Source: Yoonia sp.
Lineage (GTDB): Bacteria; Pseudomonadota; Alphaproteobacteria; Rhodobacterales; Rhodobacteraceae
Assembly: GCF_014859355.1 (NCBI RefSeq)
Contig: NZ_JACUUJ010000008.1
Coordinates: forward strand, 1 to 64,000
DNA length: 64,000 nucleotides
Reading direction: 5' to 3'
Under the pieces are notes generated by a model. The model did not search any database. It saw only the letters and a list, made by a program, of their open reading frames with translations, and was not told where the DNA came from. Below, piece after piece: positions 35,273 to 45,886 of the stretch. The position numbers were made by a program, and so were the translations under genes. How positions within the stretch are numbered: the first letter of the stretch is position 1; the number at the start of each line of letters is the position of its first letter.

Positions 35273-35506
35273 CTATTGTGGAATAATGGTTGGTTCGCTA
35301 TTGCTGCTACCCGATGCTGCGATCAGCAAAAGGGCAAGAATGCCCAGCACCACGAACGTCGGGTCAACAGAGCTGCCGGCAGGTTCAAAGGTATCCACGA
35401 CAACCGGGGGTGTTTCGATGATTTCGGGCGACAGGCCGCCGGCATTGGCAGATAAGGTTGAAATGGCCAGGGCTGCAGCGGCCGTCATATGAATACTAAA
35501 TCGCAA
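35273..35506 (-). CDS. Small exported protein with C-terminal membrane segment
   Basis: The 77-aa reading begins at TTG 35506, with AGGA nine bases upstream; this gives a positively charged n-region (MRFSIH) before the hydrophobic core and a likely cleavage after ANA. An ATG at 35488 would leave a signal peptide without that charge. After cleavage there is a short Pro/Val-rich stretch (SPEIIETPPVVVDTFEPAGS), then a hydrophobic helix (about 50-66) and a polar tail. Similar tiny proteins are common in Roseobacters and are sometimes mislabelled ferrochelatase; nothing here supports that. Function unknown. Confidence 0.7.
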   Translation of the reverse strand: MRFSIHMTAAAALAISTLSANAGGLSPEIIETPPVVVDTFEPAGSSVDPTFVVLGILALLLIAASGSSNSEPTIIPQ

Positions 35507-35657
35507 GGCTGTTTCCTTTTCAATAAGTTATTGTGCGCACAGGATCCGGCGCGCACGGCCAAATTTTTTACAGAGGCCAGCCTCTGGTCAACTATTTTTT
35601 AACAAAATTGCCGAAACGAGGACCGAAGCGGCAAAGTTTGTGATGCAATGTGTGATT

Positions 35658-36821
35658 TCAGACCCAGTTCCCCTCAAAATCTGCCGGCACCAGCAGAATG
35701 TCACGATCCAGCGTCGTGATGTCACGCCGCCCGCAGAGCGCCATGGTTGTGTCCAATTCCTTGTGGATCACCTCTAACGCTTTGGTGACGCCTTTTTCGC
35801 CCATCGCACCCAGCCCGTTAACATAGGCCCGCCCGATATAGGTGCCCTTGGCCCCCATCGCGAGCGCCTTAAGCACATCCTGCCCTGACCGGATTCCGCT
35901 GTCGAAATGCACCTCAACCTTGTCGCCGACCGCATCCAGAATGGCAGGCAAGGCGCGAATGGACGACAGGGCGCCATCCAGCTGCCGACCGCCGTGGTTT
36001 GACACGATGATCGCATCGGCCCCAAGCGCGGCAGCTTTGCGGGCATCGTCCGCGTCCAGTATCCCCTTGAGGATCACCTTGCCGCCCCACATTTTCATCA
36101 ATTGCGCCACACGGTCCCAGTCCAGTGCGTGATCGAATGCCTCGGCGGTCCAGGACGACAGCGATGAAGGGTCCGACACCCCCTTGGCGTGGCCCACGAT
36201 ATTGCCAAAGAAACGGCGTTTGGTTTGCAGCATTTCAATGCCCCAGGGCCATTTAGTCGCCAGATCGGCCATGCTGGCAATGGTGAATTTTGGCGGCGCG
36301 GACAGGCCGTTTTTCAGATCCTTGTGGCGCTGGCCCAGGATTTGCAGATCAAGTGTAATCACAATGGCCGAACAGCCCGCCGCGCGCGCGCGATCGAACA
36401 GGCGCTGCATGAAATCATCATCTTTCAGCGTGTAGACCTGAAACCAGAACGGTTTACTGGTGTTCTCGGCGACGTCTTCGATCGAACAGATCGACATGGT
36501 GGACAGTGTAAAAGGCACACCGAATTTTTCAGCCGCTTTCGCCGCCTTGATTTCCCCATCGGCACATTGCATCCCCGTCAGTCCGACAGGGGCCAGCGCC
36601 ACGGGCATCGCCACATCCTGCCCGATCATCCGGCTTTTGGTGGTGCGGTTGGTCATATCGACCGCGATACGCTGGCGCAGGCGGATCTTGTCGAAATCGG
36701 ATGTGTTTTCGCGAAAGGTCTGTTCGGTCCAACTTCCGCTTTCGGCGTAGTCATAAAACATCCGTGGCGTGCGGCGTTTGTGCAGACGTTTGAGGTCTGC
36801 AATGGTGGTAATAACAGTCAT
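35658..36821 (-). CDS. lldD: FMN-dependent L-lactate dehydrogenase / alpha-hydroxy-acid oxidase
   Basis: Oxidises L-lactate (or a related L-2-hydroxyacid) to the keto acid using FMN. The 387-aa product has the family barrel: YAESGSWTEQTFRENTSDF, MPVALAPVGLTGMQCADGEI, PFWFQVYTLKDDDFM, CSAIVITLDLQ, KVILKGILDADDARKA, and the active-site motif SNHGGRQLDGALSSI with catalytic His and Arg. The C-terminal HFDSGIRSGQDVLKALAMGA binds FMN phosphate. It stands alone; no lactate permease or regulator is adjacent. Other L-2-hydroxyacids remain possible substrates. Confidence 0.9.
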   Translation of the reverse strand: MTVITTIADLKRLHKRRTPRMFYDYAESGSWTEQTFRENTSDFDKIRLRQRIAVDMTNRTTKSRMIGQDVAMPVALAPVGLTGMQCADGEIKAAKAAEKFGVPFTLSTMSICSIEDVAENTSKPFWFQVYTLKDDDFMQRLFDRARAAGCSAIVITLDLQILGQRHKDLKNGLSAPPKFTIASMADLATKWPWGIEMLQTKRRFFGNIVGHAKGVSDPSSLSSWTAEAFDHALDWDRVAQLMKMWGGKVILKGILDADDARKAAALGADAIIVSNHGGRQLDGALSSIRALPAILDAVGDKVEVHFDSGIRSGQDVLKALAMGAKGTYIGRAYVNGLGAMGEKGVTKALEVIHKELDTTMALCGRRDITTLDRDILLVPADFEGNWV

Positions 36822-36887
36822 GGTGTGGCCTTGTGAAATTGGTCATGAAACATTACCGATTTCACAGGGCAAATCAAGGCGCGACGG

Positions 36888-37679
36888 TCAGCCGCGATGT
36901 GCACCATCAGAAAGTGTTTTCACAAAGGCCAAAACATCAGCCAAGCTATCGCCATTGGCGATCCGGTCCACGATGGCGGAACCAACGACCGCCCCATCGG
37001 CGATGCTGGCAATATTTTCGGCGGCTGCGGGCGTTTTTATGCCAAAGCCGACAATCACCGGCAGATTTGTTTTGGCTTTGATCCGGGCCACTTCTGGGGC
37101 GACATCGGCTGCCTGTGCCTCGGCAGTGCCGGTGATTCCCGTGACCGAGACGTAATAAACAAAGCCGGATGTATTTTGCAGCACCTTGGGCAGGCGTTTG
37201 TCATCGGTGGTCGGGGTGGCCAGCCGGATAAAGTTGATCCCGGCGGCCTGCGCGGGGATGCACAATTCGTCGTCTTCTTCGGGGGGCAGATCGACGATGA
37301 TCAGCCCGTCGATACCCGCCGCGACCGCGTCTGACAAAAACCGGTCAACGCCACGCGAATAGATCGGGTTGTAATAGCCCATCATGACAATGGGGGTGGT
37401 GTCATCCGTCTTGCGCAGCTCGCGGGCGTATTGCAGCGTTTTTTCAAGAGTTTGGCCACCCTCCAACGCGCGCTGACCGGCCAGCTGGATCGTGATGCCG
37501 TCGGCCATCGGATCGGTAAAGGGCATGCCCAGTTCGATGATATCAACGCCCGCGCCGGGCAGACCTTTGACGATATCCAGCCCAATGTCGTAGTTGGGAT
37601 CACCCGCCATCACATAGGCGACAAAGGCTTTCTTGCCCTCGGCGCGCAACTGCGCAAATTTCGCGTCGATTCTGCTCAT
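36888..37679 (-). CDS. trpA: Tryptophan synthase subunit alpha
   Basis: Cleaves indole-3-glycerol phosphate to indole and G3P, passing indole to TrpB. The 263-aa product has [40 protein letters not shown] (catalytic Glu and Asp), [33 protein letters not shown], and the phosphate loop [13 protein letters not shown] with [19 protein letters not shown]. It is on the minus strand, about 5 kb from trpFB, so alpha and beta are expressed from separate transcripts. Confidence 0.96.
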   Translation of the reverse strand: MSRIDAKFAQLRAEGKKAFVAYVMAGDPNYDIGLDIVKGLPGAGVDIIELGMPFTDPMADGITIQLAGQRALEGGQTLEKTLQYARELRKTDDTTPIVMMGYYNPIYSRGVDRFLSDAVAAGIDGLIIVDLPPEEDDELCIPAQAAGINFIRLATPTTDDKRLPKVLQNTSGFVYYVSVTGITGTAEAQAADVAPEVARIKAKTNLPVIVGFGIKTPAAAENIASIADGAVVGSAIVDRIANGDSLADVLAFVKTLSDGAHRG

Positions 37680-37824
37680 GATGACCCCCGTTTTGAAACC
37701 TTCGTCGGTGTGCGCGATGGGACACGGAAAATCAATGGGGGCGGTGAATTCTTCTGGGGTGCTGCGGCGCTTGCGTCAGCGGGCAAGCGCGCCTAGAAGC
37801 GCGATGAATTAAAGGAGAGCCGCC

Positions 37825-38922
37825 ATGGGTTTCAAGATGGGTATCGTGGGCTTGCCGAATGTCGGCAAATCAACCCTTTTCAATGCGCTGACGAAAACAG
37901 CCGCCGCACAGGCCGCCAATTTCCCGTTCTGCACGATTGAACCCAATGTGGGCGACGTGGCTGTACCCGATGCGCGGTTGGACAAGCTGGCAGAAGTTGC
38001 CGGATCCAAGCAGATCATCCCAACGCGGATGACCTTTGTCGATATCGCAGGTCTGGTCAAAGGGGCAAGCAAGGGCGAAGGGTTGGGGAACCAGTTTTTG
38101 GCCAACATCCGCGAATGCGACGCAATCGCCCATGTCCTGCGCTGTTTTGAAGATGATGACATTACCCATGTCGAAGGCCGCGTTGACCCGGTGGAAGACG
38201 CCGATGTGATCGAAACCGAACTGATGCTGGCCGATCTGGAAAGCATCGAGAAACGCCTGCAAAACCTGACACGCAAGGTCCGTGGTGGTGACAAGGATGC
38301 GGTGCAACAGGTGCGGCTTTTGGAGTCAGCACAAGCGGCATTGGAAAAAGGTCAGCCTGCCCGCACGGTAGCGGTGGACCCAGAGGACGCCAAGCAATGG
38401 CGGATGCTGCAACTGCTGACGACGAAACCGGTGCTTTATGTGTGCAACGTGGAAGAAGAAAGCGCACAGAGTGGCAACAGCCAATCCGTCCGCGTGGCGG
38501 AAATGGCGGCGGCACAGGGCAATTCCAGTGTCGTGATCAGCGCCCGGATCGAAGAAGAAATCAGTCAGCTTGATCCCGAAGAGGCGGATATGTTCCTGTC
38601 GGAAATGGGGTTGGAGGAACCGGGGTTGGATCGTTTGATTCGCGCCGGTTATGAATTGCTACACTTGCAAACCTATTTCACCGTGGGCCCGAAAGAGGCA
38701 CGCGCCTGGACCATCAAGGCAGGGACATCAGCGCCGCAAGCGGCGGGTGTCATCCATGGCGATTTTGAACGCGGCTTTATTCGGGCGGAAACCATTGCCT
38801 ACGATGATTTCGTGACATTGGGCGGTGAACAAGGCGCGAAAGAGGCGGGCAAGATGCGCGCGGAGGGCAAGAATTACATTGTCAGGGATGGTGATGTTTT
38901 GCACTTCTTGTTCAATACGTGA
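37825..38922 (+). CDS. ychF: Redox-regulated ATPase YchF (Obg-like)
   Basis: The 365-aa P-loop protein has Walker [16 protein letters not shown], switch [16 protein letters not shown], and the altered base-specificity motif NVEE (YVCNVEEES) in place of NKxD, which explains ATP rather than GTP preference. A coiled-coil insert and the C-terminal TGS domain ([35 protein letters not shown]) follow. Preceded by AAGGAGAG. It associates with ribosomes and is a negative factor in oxidative stress in E. coli. Confidence 0.97.
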   Translation: MGFKMGIVGLPNVGKSTLFNALTKTAAAQAANFPFCTIEPNVGDVAVPDARLDKLAEVAGSKQIIPTRMTFVDIAGLVKGASKGEGLGNQFLANIRECDAIAHVLRCFEDDDITHVEGRVDPVEDADVIETELMLADLESIEKRLQNLTRKVRGGDKDAVQQVRLLESAQAALEKGQPARTVAVDPEDAKQWRMLQLLTTKPVLYVCNVEEESAQSGNSQSVRVAEMAAAQGNSSVVISARIEEEISQLDPEEADMFLSEMGLEEPGLDRLIRAGYELLHLQTYFTVGPKEARAWTIKAGTSAPQAAGVIHGDFERGFIRAETIAYDDFVTLGGEQGAKEAGKMRAEGKNYIVRDGDVLHFLFNT

Positions 38923-39006
38923 CAGGCTAAGGGCATCTTTCTTTCTGGTTTGTTTTTGCGCAGGTCAGTCAGGGAATATCTGGCATTTCACCGCGTTCCG
39001 CGGCTG

Positions 39007-40289
39007 CTACGCAACCCTGACGGTCGTGGCGATGTCAGCCATGTCATGCGTGTCGGGCGCAAAGCGCAGATGAGATACAAGATTGCGCAAATTAACAGCC
39101 TGTCCGCGCATCGTTTGCATGGCGCGCAACGTTTCTTCGACCATGCTCGCGTTCATTTGGGTCATGCGGTCCATTTCCGTTACCGCGCTGTTGATTTCTT
39201 CCAGACCTTGTGACTGTTCGCGCGCGGCCTCGGACGAACGCACGGCCGGTGATCGCACCTCGAAGGCGACAACAGCAAAGCCGCGCCCTGCATCGCCGGC
39301 CCGTGCCGCTTCCACACCAGCGTTGAGTGCGAGCAGATTGGTTTGAAATGCAACATCGTCAATCATGCCGGTGATCCGGGAAATACTACCCAATGAAATG
39401 TTGATCGCTTCCATTGCACTCGCTGCAAGGGCAATGATCTCTGCGCCTTTTCACCAACCTCGCTGGTCTGAAGTGCATTTTCCGAGGATGATGCGATGCG
39501 CGCGGTCATCTCGTTCATTGCGGTGGCTGTTTGCTCTAGCGCGGCGGCTTGGCTGACGGTGCGGGTTGACAGTTGATCGGCAGACTAGGTGATATCACCT
39601 GACAGCCGTGAAAGCGACTGCATCGCGGCTGACATTTTCTGAATCGTTGCCCCCAACAGGCGCGTCGCATCGTTAAACTTGATCCGCACAAGATCGTATC
39701 GCTTGGGGAAATCGCTGGTTACGGGGCTGCTGATCATATGCCCTAAATTTCCACGGGCCAATTTGTCGATCGCGATGCCAAGGTAATCAAAGGCTTTCTT
39801 CTGTTCCTCGCCCCAGACGGTAAAAGTAATATCGACCACCCTTTCCATGTCCAGCGCCAGGGCCCGCGTCAGGGTCGCGACGACGGCTGCAGACCGCCCC
39901 GACCTACGGCGGAAAAATTCACGCGTCAGCTTTTTCATAAAAATTTAAATCAGATGGAAAGAGGCGCAGGCATAGGCAGAAAGGGACATATCCAGCGGCA
40001 AGTTGATCCTTGCGTGGGTCCGCCCGATCCGTTCGGTCGAAGCGATGTAATTGGGGCCGAAATCCCCCGCGAACAGAATTTGCCAGTGTTTTTTCTGGGC
40101 ATTGCGCGCTGAATCAACCTGCCCCGGTCAGGGAAAGAATTTCACGGTTTCACCATCCACGAGCGCCCGTTCATAGAAGCGGCCAAGAACCTCATCCAAG
40201 GCGGGCATCAAATGTTGCCCGGCCTCTTTCAATAAATTCAGATTTCCGAGGTCGAATTGCCGCAGCTTGTGAGCGATTGAGAAGGTCAT
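39007..40289 (-). pseudogene. Decayed globin-coupled methyl-accepting chemotaxis protein (HemAT-like)
   Basis: Reading from ATG 40289 the frame gives a protoglobin start (MTFSIAHKLRQFDLGNLNLL; ALDEVLGRFYERALVDGETV), an in-frame TGA at 40128, and then clear continuation in the same frame: QKKHWQILFAGDFGPNYIAS and RIGRTHARI, the globin helix with the heme-ligand His. A TAA follows, then a linker from MKKLTREFFRR with ALDMERVVDITFTVWGEEQK, an in-frame TAG near 39586, the methylation-helix stretch QAAALEQTATAMNEMTARIA, and a frameshift near 39445. Next come the signalling tip [20 protein letters not shown] and [16 protein letters not shown], and an internal deletion of roughly 50 residues between SSEAAR and [10 protein letters not shown]. 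At least five lesions, so no full receptor can be made. It would have been an oxygen-sensing chemoreceptor. Confidence 0.88.
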
Positions 40290-40382
40290 GTGTGTTCCGC
40301 GAAAAACAGGTTTCACCTTCTGGATTACAGTCTCGGTGTTAGAAAAGCGTAAACCAGTGGCGCTGTCATGCGGAACGTTTCA

Positions 40383-41225
40383 TTATTTATCCCGCGCCCC
40401 CTCATTGCGCAGTCTTTGGCGAATACGGGCGGCGCGTTCCGGCGGCAGGGTTGGCGCGGCGTCGCGCATCTGTGCGACCTTTGCCTCGGCACCTGCTATC
40501 AAGCCCGGAATGTGCTGCGCCTCGGGCAGGTTTTTCCAGTATTTGCGCGGCATTTCCGATGTCATCGCCTGCACCTTAACCCTTGCAGGGTTGAAGATAT
40601 TGCAGAAATATGTGCCCCAAAGCGCCTCTGCTGCGTCATCTGGCAGGTCTGGTTTTGGCTGGCCGGGGTGAAATGTCAGATTGCCGTCCACGAACTGCGC
40701 CGTCACATCCGGTGTGGCGATCATCCAGTCCATGTCGGCAAACCGGCGACCGAAGAAGGGGGCGGTGGGTTCGACCGTGTGATGCGTGGGTTCAAACCAC
40801 GCGGCAAAACTGCGGCGCGCGCCACCTTGTCGCAGGTCGCGAAAGCGGACAAAGGCCTTCATCTTGTGTTTGCATCGCTGCACGGCCTTTTCCATCTGGA
40901 GCAGTTTGGCCAGATCAGGATCAGTCTGATCTTGCATCAGCCCCTTTTCATGCCGCAAGCGCCACAAGAGCGTGTAAAGCCGGGCAAACCGTTGCGGGTC
41001 TTTGTGCCAAATCACCGTATTGGCCAGTTGCAGGAAACTTTGCGGGGCTTTTACGGGGCGCGTGGGCGGGGGCAGGTCGGTTGTGCCTTCGAACAGGGCG
41101 GGCATGTCGTGGTCAAAATCCCACAGCACGTTCTGTGGTGATACGCCCGCGCCAATCAGCCGTTTCGCGGCATCGCGCCACGCCAGATCGGTGCCGATGC
41201 GGGGTAGGGGGACTGTGTAGATCAT
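40383..41225 (-). CDS. DUF4130 domain, putative DNA metabolism/repair protein
   Basis: The start at 41225 (MIYTVPLPRIGTDLAWRDAA) overlaps the upstream gene stop (ATGA). The 280-aa product has WRLRHEKGLMQDQTDPDLAK, CKHKMKAFVRFRDL, FAAWFEPTHHTVEPTAPFFG and DMDWMIATPD, which I recognise as the DUF4130/TIGR03915 family. In many genomes this domain is fused in front of a UdgX uracil-DNA glycosylase; here it stands alone and the C-terminus (about 205-280) shows no glycosylase motifs. It always pairs with the radical SAM gene next door, as here. The biochemical role is unknown. Confidence 0.82.
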   Translation of the reverse strand: MIYTVPLPRIGTDLAWRDAAKRLIGAGVSPQNVLWDFDHDMPALFEGTTDLPPPTRPVKAPQSFLQLANTVIWHKDPQRFARLYTLLWRLRHEKGLMQDQTDPDLAKLLQMEKAVQRCKHKMKAFVRFRDLRQGGARRSFAAWFEPTHHTVEPTAPFFGRRFADMDWMIATPDVTAQFVDGNLTFHPGQPKPDLPDDAAEALWGTYFCNIFNPARVKVQAMTSEMPRKYWKNLPEAQHIPGLIAGAEAKVAQMRDAAPTLPPERAARIRQRLRNEGARDK

Positions 41226-42457
41226 AGCAGTTGCAATTGTTCCGGTGGCGGGGCAAAGCGCGCGCGCAAATCGGCGCTGTCGGTCAGCGCGCCTGGCCGC
41301 CAATCCTGCGCCACGATAAAGGCGCGGGCCTTTTTCAATGCGGCCCCCATGCGCAGCAGATCATCATAGCGCAGGGTGCGATGCCGCCTTGTCTGCAATA
41401 TGCGGCCGACTGTGCGCGTCCCGAAGCCCGGCACGCGCAACAGCATATCGCGCCCGGCCCGGTTCACATCCACCGGAAAACGCGCGCGGTTCTGCAAAGC
41501 CCATGCCAGTTTTGGATCAATGTCCAGATCAAGGTTGCCATCGGCGCGGGCGGCGGTGATTTCAGCCACGTCAAAGCCGTAGAACCGCAAAAGCCAATCC
41601 GCCTGATACAGCCTGTGTTCGCGCACCAGCGGTGGTTTGATCAGCGGCAAAACGGCGGACGCATCGGGAATGGGCGAAAATGCCGAATAATACACCCGCC
41701 GCAGTCCGTAATTGCAATAAAGTCGGGTGGATTGCCCCAATATCGTTGCATCTGTCGCACCATCTGCGCCCACGATCATCTGGGTGGATTGGCCCGCGGG
41801 CGCGAATTTTGGCCCCCTTTTGCCGCGATAGCTGCGTTCGTCTGCCGCGGCTTTGCGTTCCTTGACATCGCCCATCGCCTTGCGGATCGTCACTGGGTTC
41901 TTTTCGGGGGCATAGGCGCGCACGGCGGCATCTGTCGGCAGTTCCACGTTGATCGACAGGCGGTCGGCAAATAGCCCCGCCTGTTCGATCAGTTCGGGGG
42001 CAGCATCTGGGATGGTTTTCAGGTGGATATAGCCACGAAACCCTTCATTCTCGCGTAGGCGCTTGGCGATTTGAACCATTGCTTCCATCGTGGCGTCGGG
42101 GGACCGGATGATGCCCGAGGATAAAAACAGCCCTTCGATGTAATTACGGCGGTAGAATTCGATAGTAAGCTGCACGACCTCGTCCACCGAAAACCGTGCA
42201 CGGGCCACGTTTGATGACACGCGGTTGATGCAATAGGCGCAATCGTAGATGCAAAAATTCGTCATCAGGATTTTCAACAGGCTGATGCAGCGGCCATCGG
42301 GGGCGTAGGAATGGCAGATACCCGACCCTTCGGTCGACCCCAGCCCCTTGCCGTCGCGGCTGTCGCGCTGCGTGGTCCCGCTGGATGCGCAGGACGCATC
42401 ATAGCGGGCGGCATCGCTGAGAATCGCAAGTTTTTCTGTCAGTGTGAATCGGCCCAT
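41222..42457 (-). CDS. Putative DNA modification/repair radical SAM protein
   Basis: The 411-aa product has an iron-sulfur CxxxCxxC in NFCIYDCAYCINR, placing it in the radical SAM superfamily, and a C-terminal helix-hairpin-helix (DMLLRVPGFGTRTVGRILQT) typical of DNA-binding proteins. SYAPDGRCISLLKILMTNF and TLNVELPTD-like RLSINVELPTDAAVRAYAPE fit the TIGR03916 family. It is translationally coupled to the DUF4130 gene (ATGA). The pair is thought to act in DNA modification or repair from domain content; no reaction has been shown to my knowledge. Confidence 0.88.
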   Translation of the reverse strand: MGRFTLTEKLAILSDAARYDASCASSGTTQRDSRDGKGLGSTEGSGICHSYAPDGRCISLLKILMTNFCIYDCAYCINRVSSNVARARFSVDEVVQLTIEFYRRNYIEGLFLSSGIIRSPDATMEAMVQIAKRLRENEGFRGYIHLKTIPDAAPELIEQAGLFADRLSINVELPTDAAVRAYAPEKNPVTIRKAMGDVKERKAAADERSYRGKRGPKFAPAGQSTQMIVGADGATDATILGQSTRLYCNYGLRRVYYSAFSPIPDASAVLPLIKPPLVREHRLYQADWLLRFYGFDVAEITAARADGNLDLDIDPKLAWALQNRARFPVDVNRAGRDMLLRVPGFGTRTVGRILQTRRHRTLRYDDLLRMGAALKKARAFIVAQDWRPGALTDSADLRARFAPPPEQLQLL

Positions 42458-42576
42458 TTGTTCATGTTATGTTCTTATTCTGGCGGTGGCAAGCCGCGGC
42501 ACGACACTGTGGCAGATCAAGTTTGCACTGCCCGGCGTGCAAGGGTCATGGACATCCACGGCCCTTGCAAGTCGTT

Positions 42577-45500
42577 TTATCCAATTTCGCGCAAACGGGC
42601 GACAGCGGCTTTCAACTGGGTTTCCTCTGCTTCGCGCAGGGCCAGATTTTCGCGGGCTTCGGCGACCACATCATCGGGGGCAGAGGCCACGAAATTGGGG
42701 TTGTTCAGCCGCCCGCGCAGGCCACCCAATTCCTTGCCCAGCTTTTGCAAGGTCTTTTCCAGACGCGCAATTTCTTCGGGGACGTCTATCAGATCCGCCA
42801 GCGGCAAACCAAAGGTGCCGCCGTCCATCGGTATCGTCACACAGCCCTTTGGGAAAGCATCGACATGGGTCAGGCTGTCGATCCGGGCCAGCCGCTGGAT
42901 CAGCGCGGCGTTGGTATCCCACGCCGCCTGTCCGCGCGCATCCAACCCCATGACGACCAGCGGCACCTTGGCCCCTGCGGGCACATGGGCCTGCGCACGG
43001 GCGCTGCGGGTGTTGTCGATCAGGTCAATCACCCAGTTCATTTCCCGGTCGGCATCGGCATCGACCAGTTCCGCCGCCGCGTATGCGGGCCAATCGGCAT
43101 GGGCCAGCATCTTGGCGCGGTTTTTGGCCAGCCCCCACAGTTCTTCGGTGATGAACGGCATGATCGGGTGCAACAGGATCAGGCATTGGTCCAGCACCCA
43201 GCGCAAGGTCTGTTCGGTCTCGGCCTTGGCGGGGGCATCATCGCCTTGCAGAATGGGTTTGGAAAATTCCAGATACCAGTCACAGACTTTGCCCCACGTG
43301 AAGGCATAAAGCACGTTCGCGGCATCGTTGAAACGATAGCTTTCCAATGCGGCGTCCACGTGTTCGCGCACCTTTGCCGTCTCACCAATGATCCATTTGT
43401 TCAGCGTTTGCGCGACTACTGGCCGGGTCGCATCGCCGGGGTAGGGAATCTCGTAGTGTTCGGCAAAGCTGAAGGCGTTCCAAAGTTTCGTGCCGAAATT
43501 GCGATAGCCCTTGATCCGGTCCTCAGAGATTTTCAGCACGCCGCCAAGCGCCGCCATCTGCGCGTTGGAAAACCGCAGGGCGTCTGCGCCGTAAAGGTCG
43601 ATCATATCCAGCGGGTCGATGACGTTGCCCTTGGTCTTGGACATTTTCTCGCCTTTGGCGTCGCGGACTAGCTGGTGCAGATAGACGGTGTGGAACGGTG
43701 CGGTTTCCATGATCGACTCTGACATCATCATCATGCGGGCAACCCAGAAAAACAGAATGTCCTGCCCCGTGATCAGCACGTCACCGGGGAAATATTTTTG
43801 CAGTTCCGGCGTGTTTTCGGGCCAGCCCAGCGTGCCAAACGGCCAAAGGCCGGAGGAAAACCATGTGTCGAGGACGTCGGGGTCGCGCCAGACGGGAAAG
43901 ACCAGTTTCATGGGGTCTTGTGTCACGTTATATTCCGCCAGACTGGCCGAGAAACGGTCAATCGCGGTGGCCTTGTCTGCGACTTCGATAACGGTTGCAT
44001 GGCTTAGCGGGCTGGGGATATCGGCGTTATCAAAGATAAACGCCGATTTCACACTGTCGAAATCCGGCCCGCAATGCATGACCGTTCCGCGGTGAACCAT
44101 GCCATCCAGCAACAGGCCCAAAAGCGCGACCTCATCCAGATCGCCAGAGGGGTTGTGTTCATCCGCGACCCCAAGGTCGAGCCCATACCACACCGGAATT
44201 TGGTGCCCCCACCACAGCTGTCGTGAAATGCACCATGGCTCGATGTTCTCCAGCCAGTGATAATAGACCTTTTCGCCGCTTTCAGGGATGATCTTTGTCC
44301 GCCCGGTCCGCACCGCATCCAGCGCGGGGCCGACGATTTTGGCTGTGTCCACGAACCATTGGTCGGTCAGCATCGGTTCGATCACAACCTTGGAGCGGTC
44401 GCCGAACGGCTGCATGATCTTTTTGTTTTCGACGAAGGGAACGAATTCCGGTTCGTCGTCGATGGGTGAACCCGCCGCCGTGGCGTCGGAACCACCCATC
44501 CTACGGGGGTTGGGGATCATCACCGCCAGCCCCTCTGCTGTGACATCCGCAATGACGCGCTTGCGCGCCTCGAACCGGTCCAGCCCGCGATATTCATCAG
44601 GCACAAGGTTCATCGCCGCGATTTTTGCCTCGTCGAAACCTTCTTCGCCATTGGCGATGGCTTGCGCGATGGCGGCTTCTTCGGCGTAGGGCAAGCCGTC
44701 GGCGCGCATCGCGCCCTTGGTGTCCATCAGCGCATACATCGGGATATTGCCGCGCTTTGCGACTTCGTAGTCATTAAAATCATGTGCGCCGGTGATTTTC
44801 ACCGCACCTGACCCGAAATCAGGATCAGGGTAAGGGTCGGTGATGATCGGGATCAGGCGGCGGTGTTCGCGTGGCCCCACGGGGATTTCGCACAGCTTGC
44901 CGACAAGCGGGGCATAGCGCGCATCATCCTTGTGGACGGCAACCGCGCCGTCGCCCAACATCGTTTCGGGGCGCGTTGTGGCGATCGCGATATAATCGCG
45001 CGTCTCGCGCAGGGTCACATTGCCGTCTGCGTCTTTTTCGACGTATTCATAGGTTTCCCCACCGGCCAGCGGGTATTTGAAATGCCACATATGGCCGTCA
45101 ACTTCGATATTCTCGACCTCTAGGTCGGAAATCGCGGTTTCAAAATGCGGGTCCCAGTTGACCAGCCGCTTGCCGCGATAGATCAGGCCCTTGTGATACA
45201 TTTCCACGAATACACGGATCACGGCATCGTGGAAATTGCCGGGCTTTTCTGTGGCTGGCGCGCTGTCGGCCCCCGACATGGTAAAGGCGGATCGCCCCCA
45301 ATCCATGCTGTCGCCCAGACGGCGGGCCTGCTGTTCGATGACGCCGCCCTTGTCGCTTTTCCAGTCCCAGACTTTTTTCAGAAATTCCTCGCGGCCCAGA
45401 TCAACCCGCTTGGGCTGGCCCGTGGCGGCCAGTTCCTTTTCGACCATCAACTGCGTGGCGATCCCCGCGTGATCCAGCCCCGGCTGCCACAGCGTGTCAA

Positions 45501-45714
45501 ACCCCTGCATCCGTTTCCAGCGCGTCAGGATATCCATCAGCGTATGGTTAAAGGCGTGCCCCACGTGCAGATGCCCGGTCACGTTGGGAGGCGGCAGCAT
45601 GATGCAGAACGTGTCGTCGCGTGACGCATTGGCCCCCGCTTTGAAGGCCCCTGCATTTTCCCACATTTGATAGATGCGCGGTTCGGCGGTTTTGGCGTCG
45701 AAGGTCTTTTCCAT
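42577..45714 (-). CDS. valS: Valyl-tRNA synthetase
   Basis: Charges tRNA-Val. The 1045-aa product has the class I HIGH motif as HVGH in [19 protein letters not shown], the KMSKS motif in [28 protein letters not shown], the editing domain ([15 protein letters not shown]), the anticodon domain with [13 protein letters not shown], and the C-terminal coiled coil ([20 protein letters not shown]). It is about 90 residues longer than E. coli ValS, mainly from an insertion between IPVWYG and the [13 protein letters not shown] motif, as in related alphaproteobacteria. Divergent from the molybdenum hydroxylase gene. Confidence 0.97.
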   Translation of the reverse strand: MEKTFDAKTAEPRIYQMWENAGAFKAGANASRDDTFCIMLPPPNVTGHLHVGHAFNHTLMDILTRWKRMQGFDTLWQPGLDHAGIATQLMVEKELAATGQPKRVDLGREEFLKKVWDWKSDKGGVIEQQARRLGDSMDWGRSAFTMSGADSAPATEKPGNFHDAVIRVFVEMYHKGLIYRGKRLVNWDPHFETAISDLEVENIEVDGHMWHFKYPLAGGETYEYVEKDADGNVTLRETRDYIAIATTRPETMLGDGAVAVHKDDARYAPLVGKLCEIPVGPREHRRLIPIITDPYPDPDFGSGAVKITGAHDFNDYEVAKRGNIPMYALMDTKGAMRADGLPYAEEAAIAQAIANGEEGFDEAKIAAMNLVPDEYRGLDRFEARKRVIADVTAEGLAVMIPNPRRMGGSDATAAGSPIDDEPEFVPFVENKKIMQPFGDRSKVVIEPMLTDQWFVDTAKIVGPALDAVRTGRTKIIPESGEKVYYHWLENIEPWCISRQLWWGHQIPVWYGLDLGVADEHNPSGDLDEVALLGLLLDGMVHRGTVMHCGPDFDSVKSAFIFDNADIPSPLSHATVIEVADKATAIDRFSASLAEYNVTQDPMKLVFPVWRDPDVLDTWFSSGLWPFGTLGWPENTPELQKYFPGDVLITGQDILFFWVARMMMMSESIMETAPFHTVYLHQLVRDAKGEKMSKTKGNVIDPLDMIDLYGADALRFSNAQMAALGGVLKISEDRIKGYRNFGTKLWNAFSFAEHYEIPYPGDATRPVVAQTLNKWIIGETAKVREHVDAALESYRFNDAANVLYAFTWGKVCDWYLEFSKPILQGDDAPAKAETEQTLRWVLDQCLILLHPIMPFITEELWGLAKNRAKMLAHADWPAYAAAELVDADADREMNWVIDLIDNTRSARAQAHVPAGAKVPLVVMGLDARGQAAWDTNAALIQRLARIDSLTHVDAFPKGCVTIPMDGGTFGLPLADLIDVPEEIARLEKTLQKLGKELGGLRGRLNNPNFVASAPDDVVAEARENLALREAEETQLKAAVARLREIG

Positions 45715-45886
45715 GTGTGGGCGTCCGTTCGGGATTGTTTACGTTGTTATCGTATGGCCTAGCAAACGGACCAACAAAGGAAAAGGCCGATCATCCGCAA
45801 AACATTGCGCAACTGCGCTGTCGCACGTCTGGACAACAGACAAAGTGGACCTAGGGTAGGCGCGTCAGATCAAGGGGACGCTGCAC

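Noticed and set aside
35273-35506. Ferrochelatase label for the small exported protein
   Set aside because: 77 residues with a signal peptide and a single helix cannot form a ferrochelatase; this is a known misannotation pattern.
40290-40382. Small gene between the chemoreceptor remnant and the DUF4130 gene
   Set aside because: Only 93 bp and no supported start or conserved frame.
42469-43671. 400-codon open frame on the plus strand opposite valS
   Set aside because: Shadow of the real valS frame; no recognisable domain and a composition typical of antisense frames in GC-rich genes.
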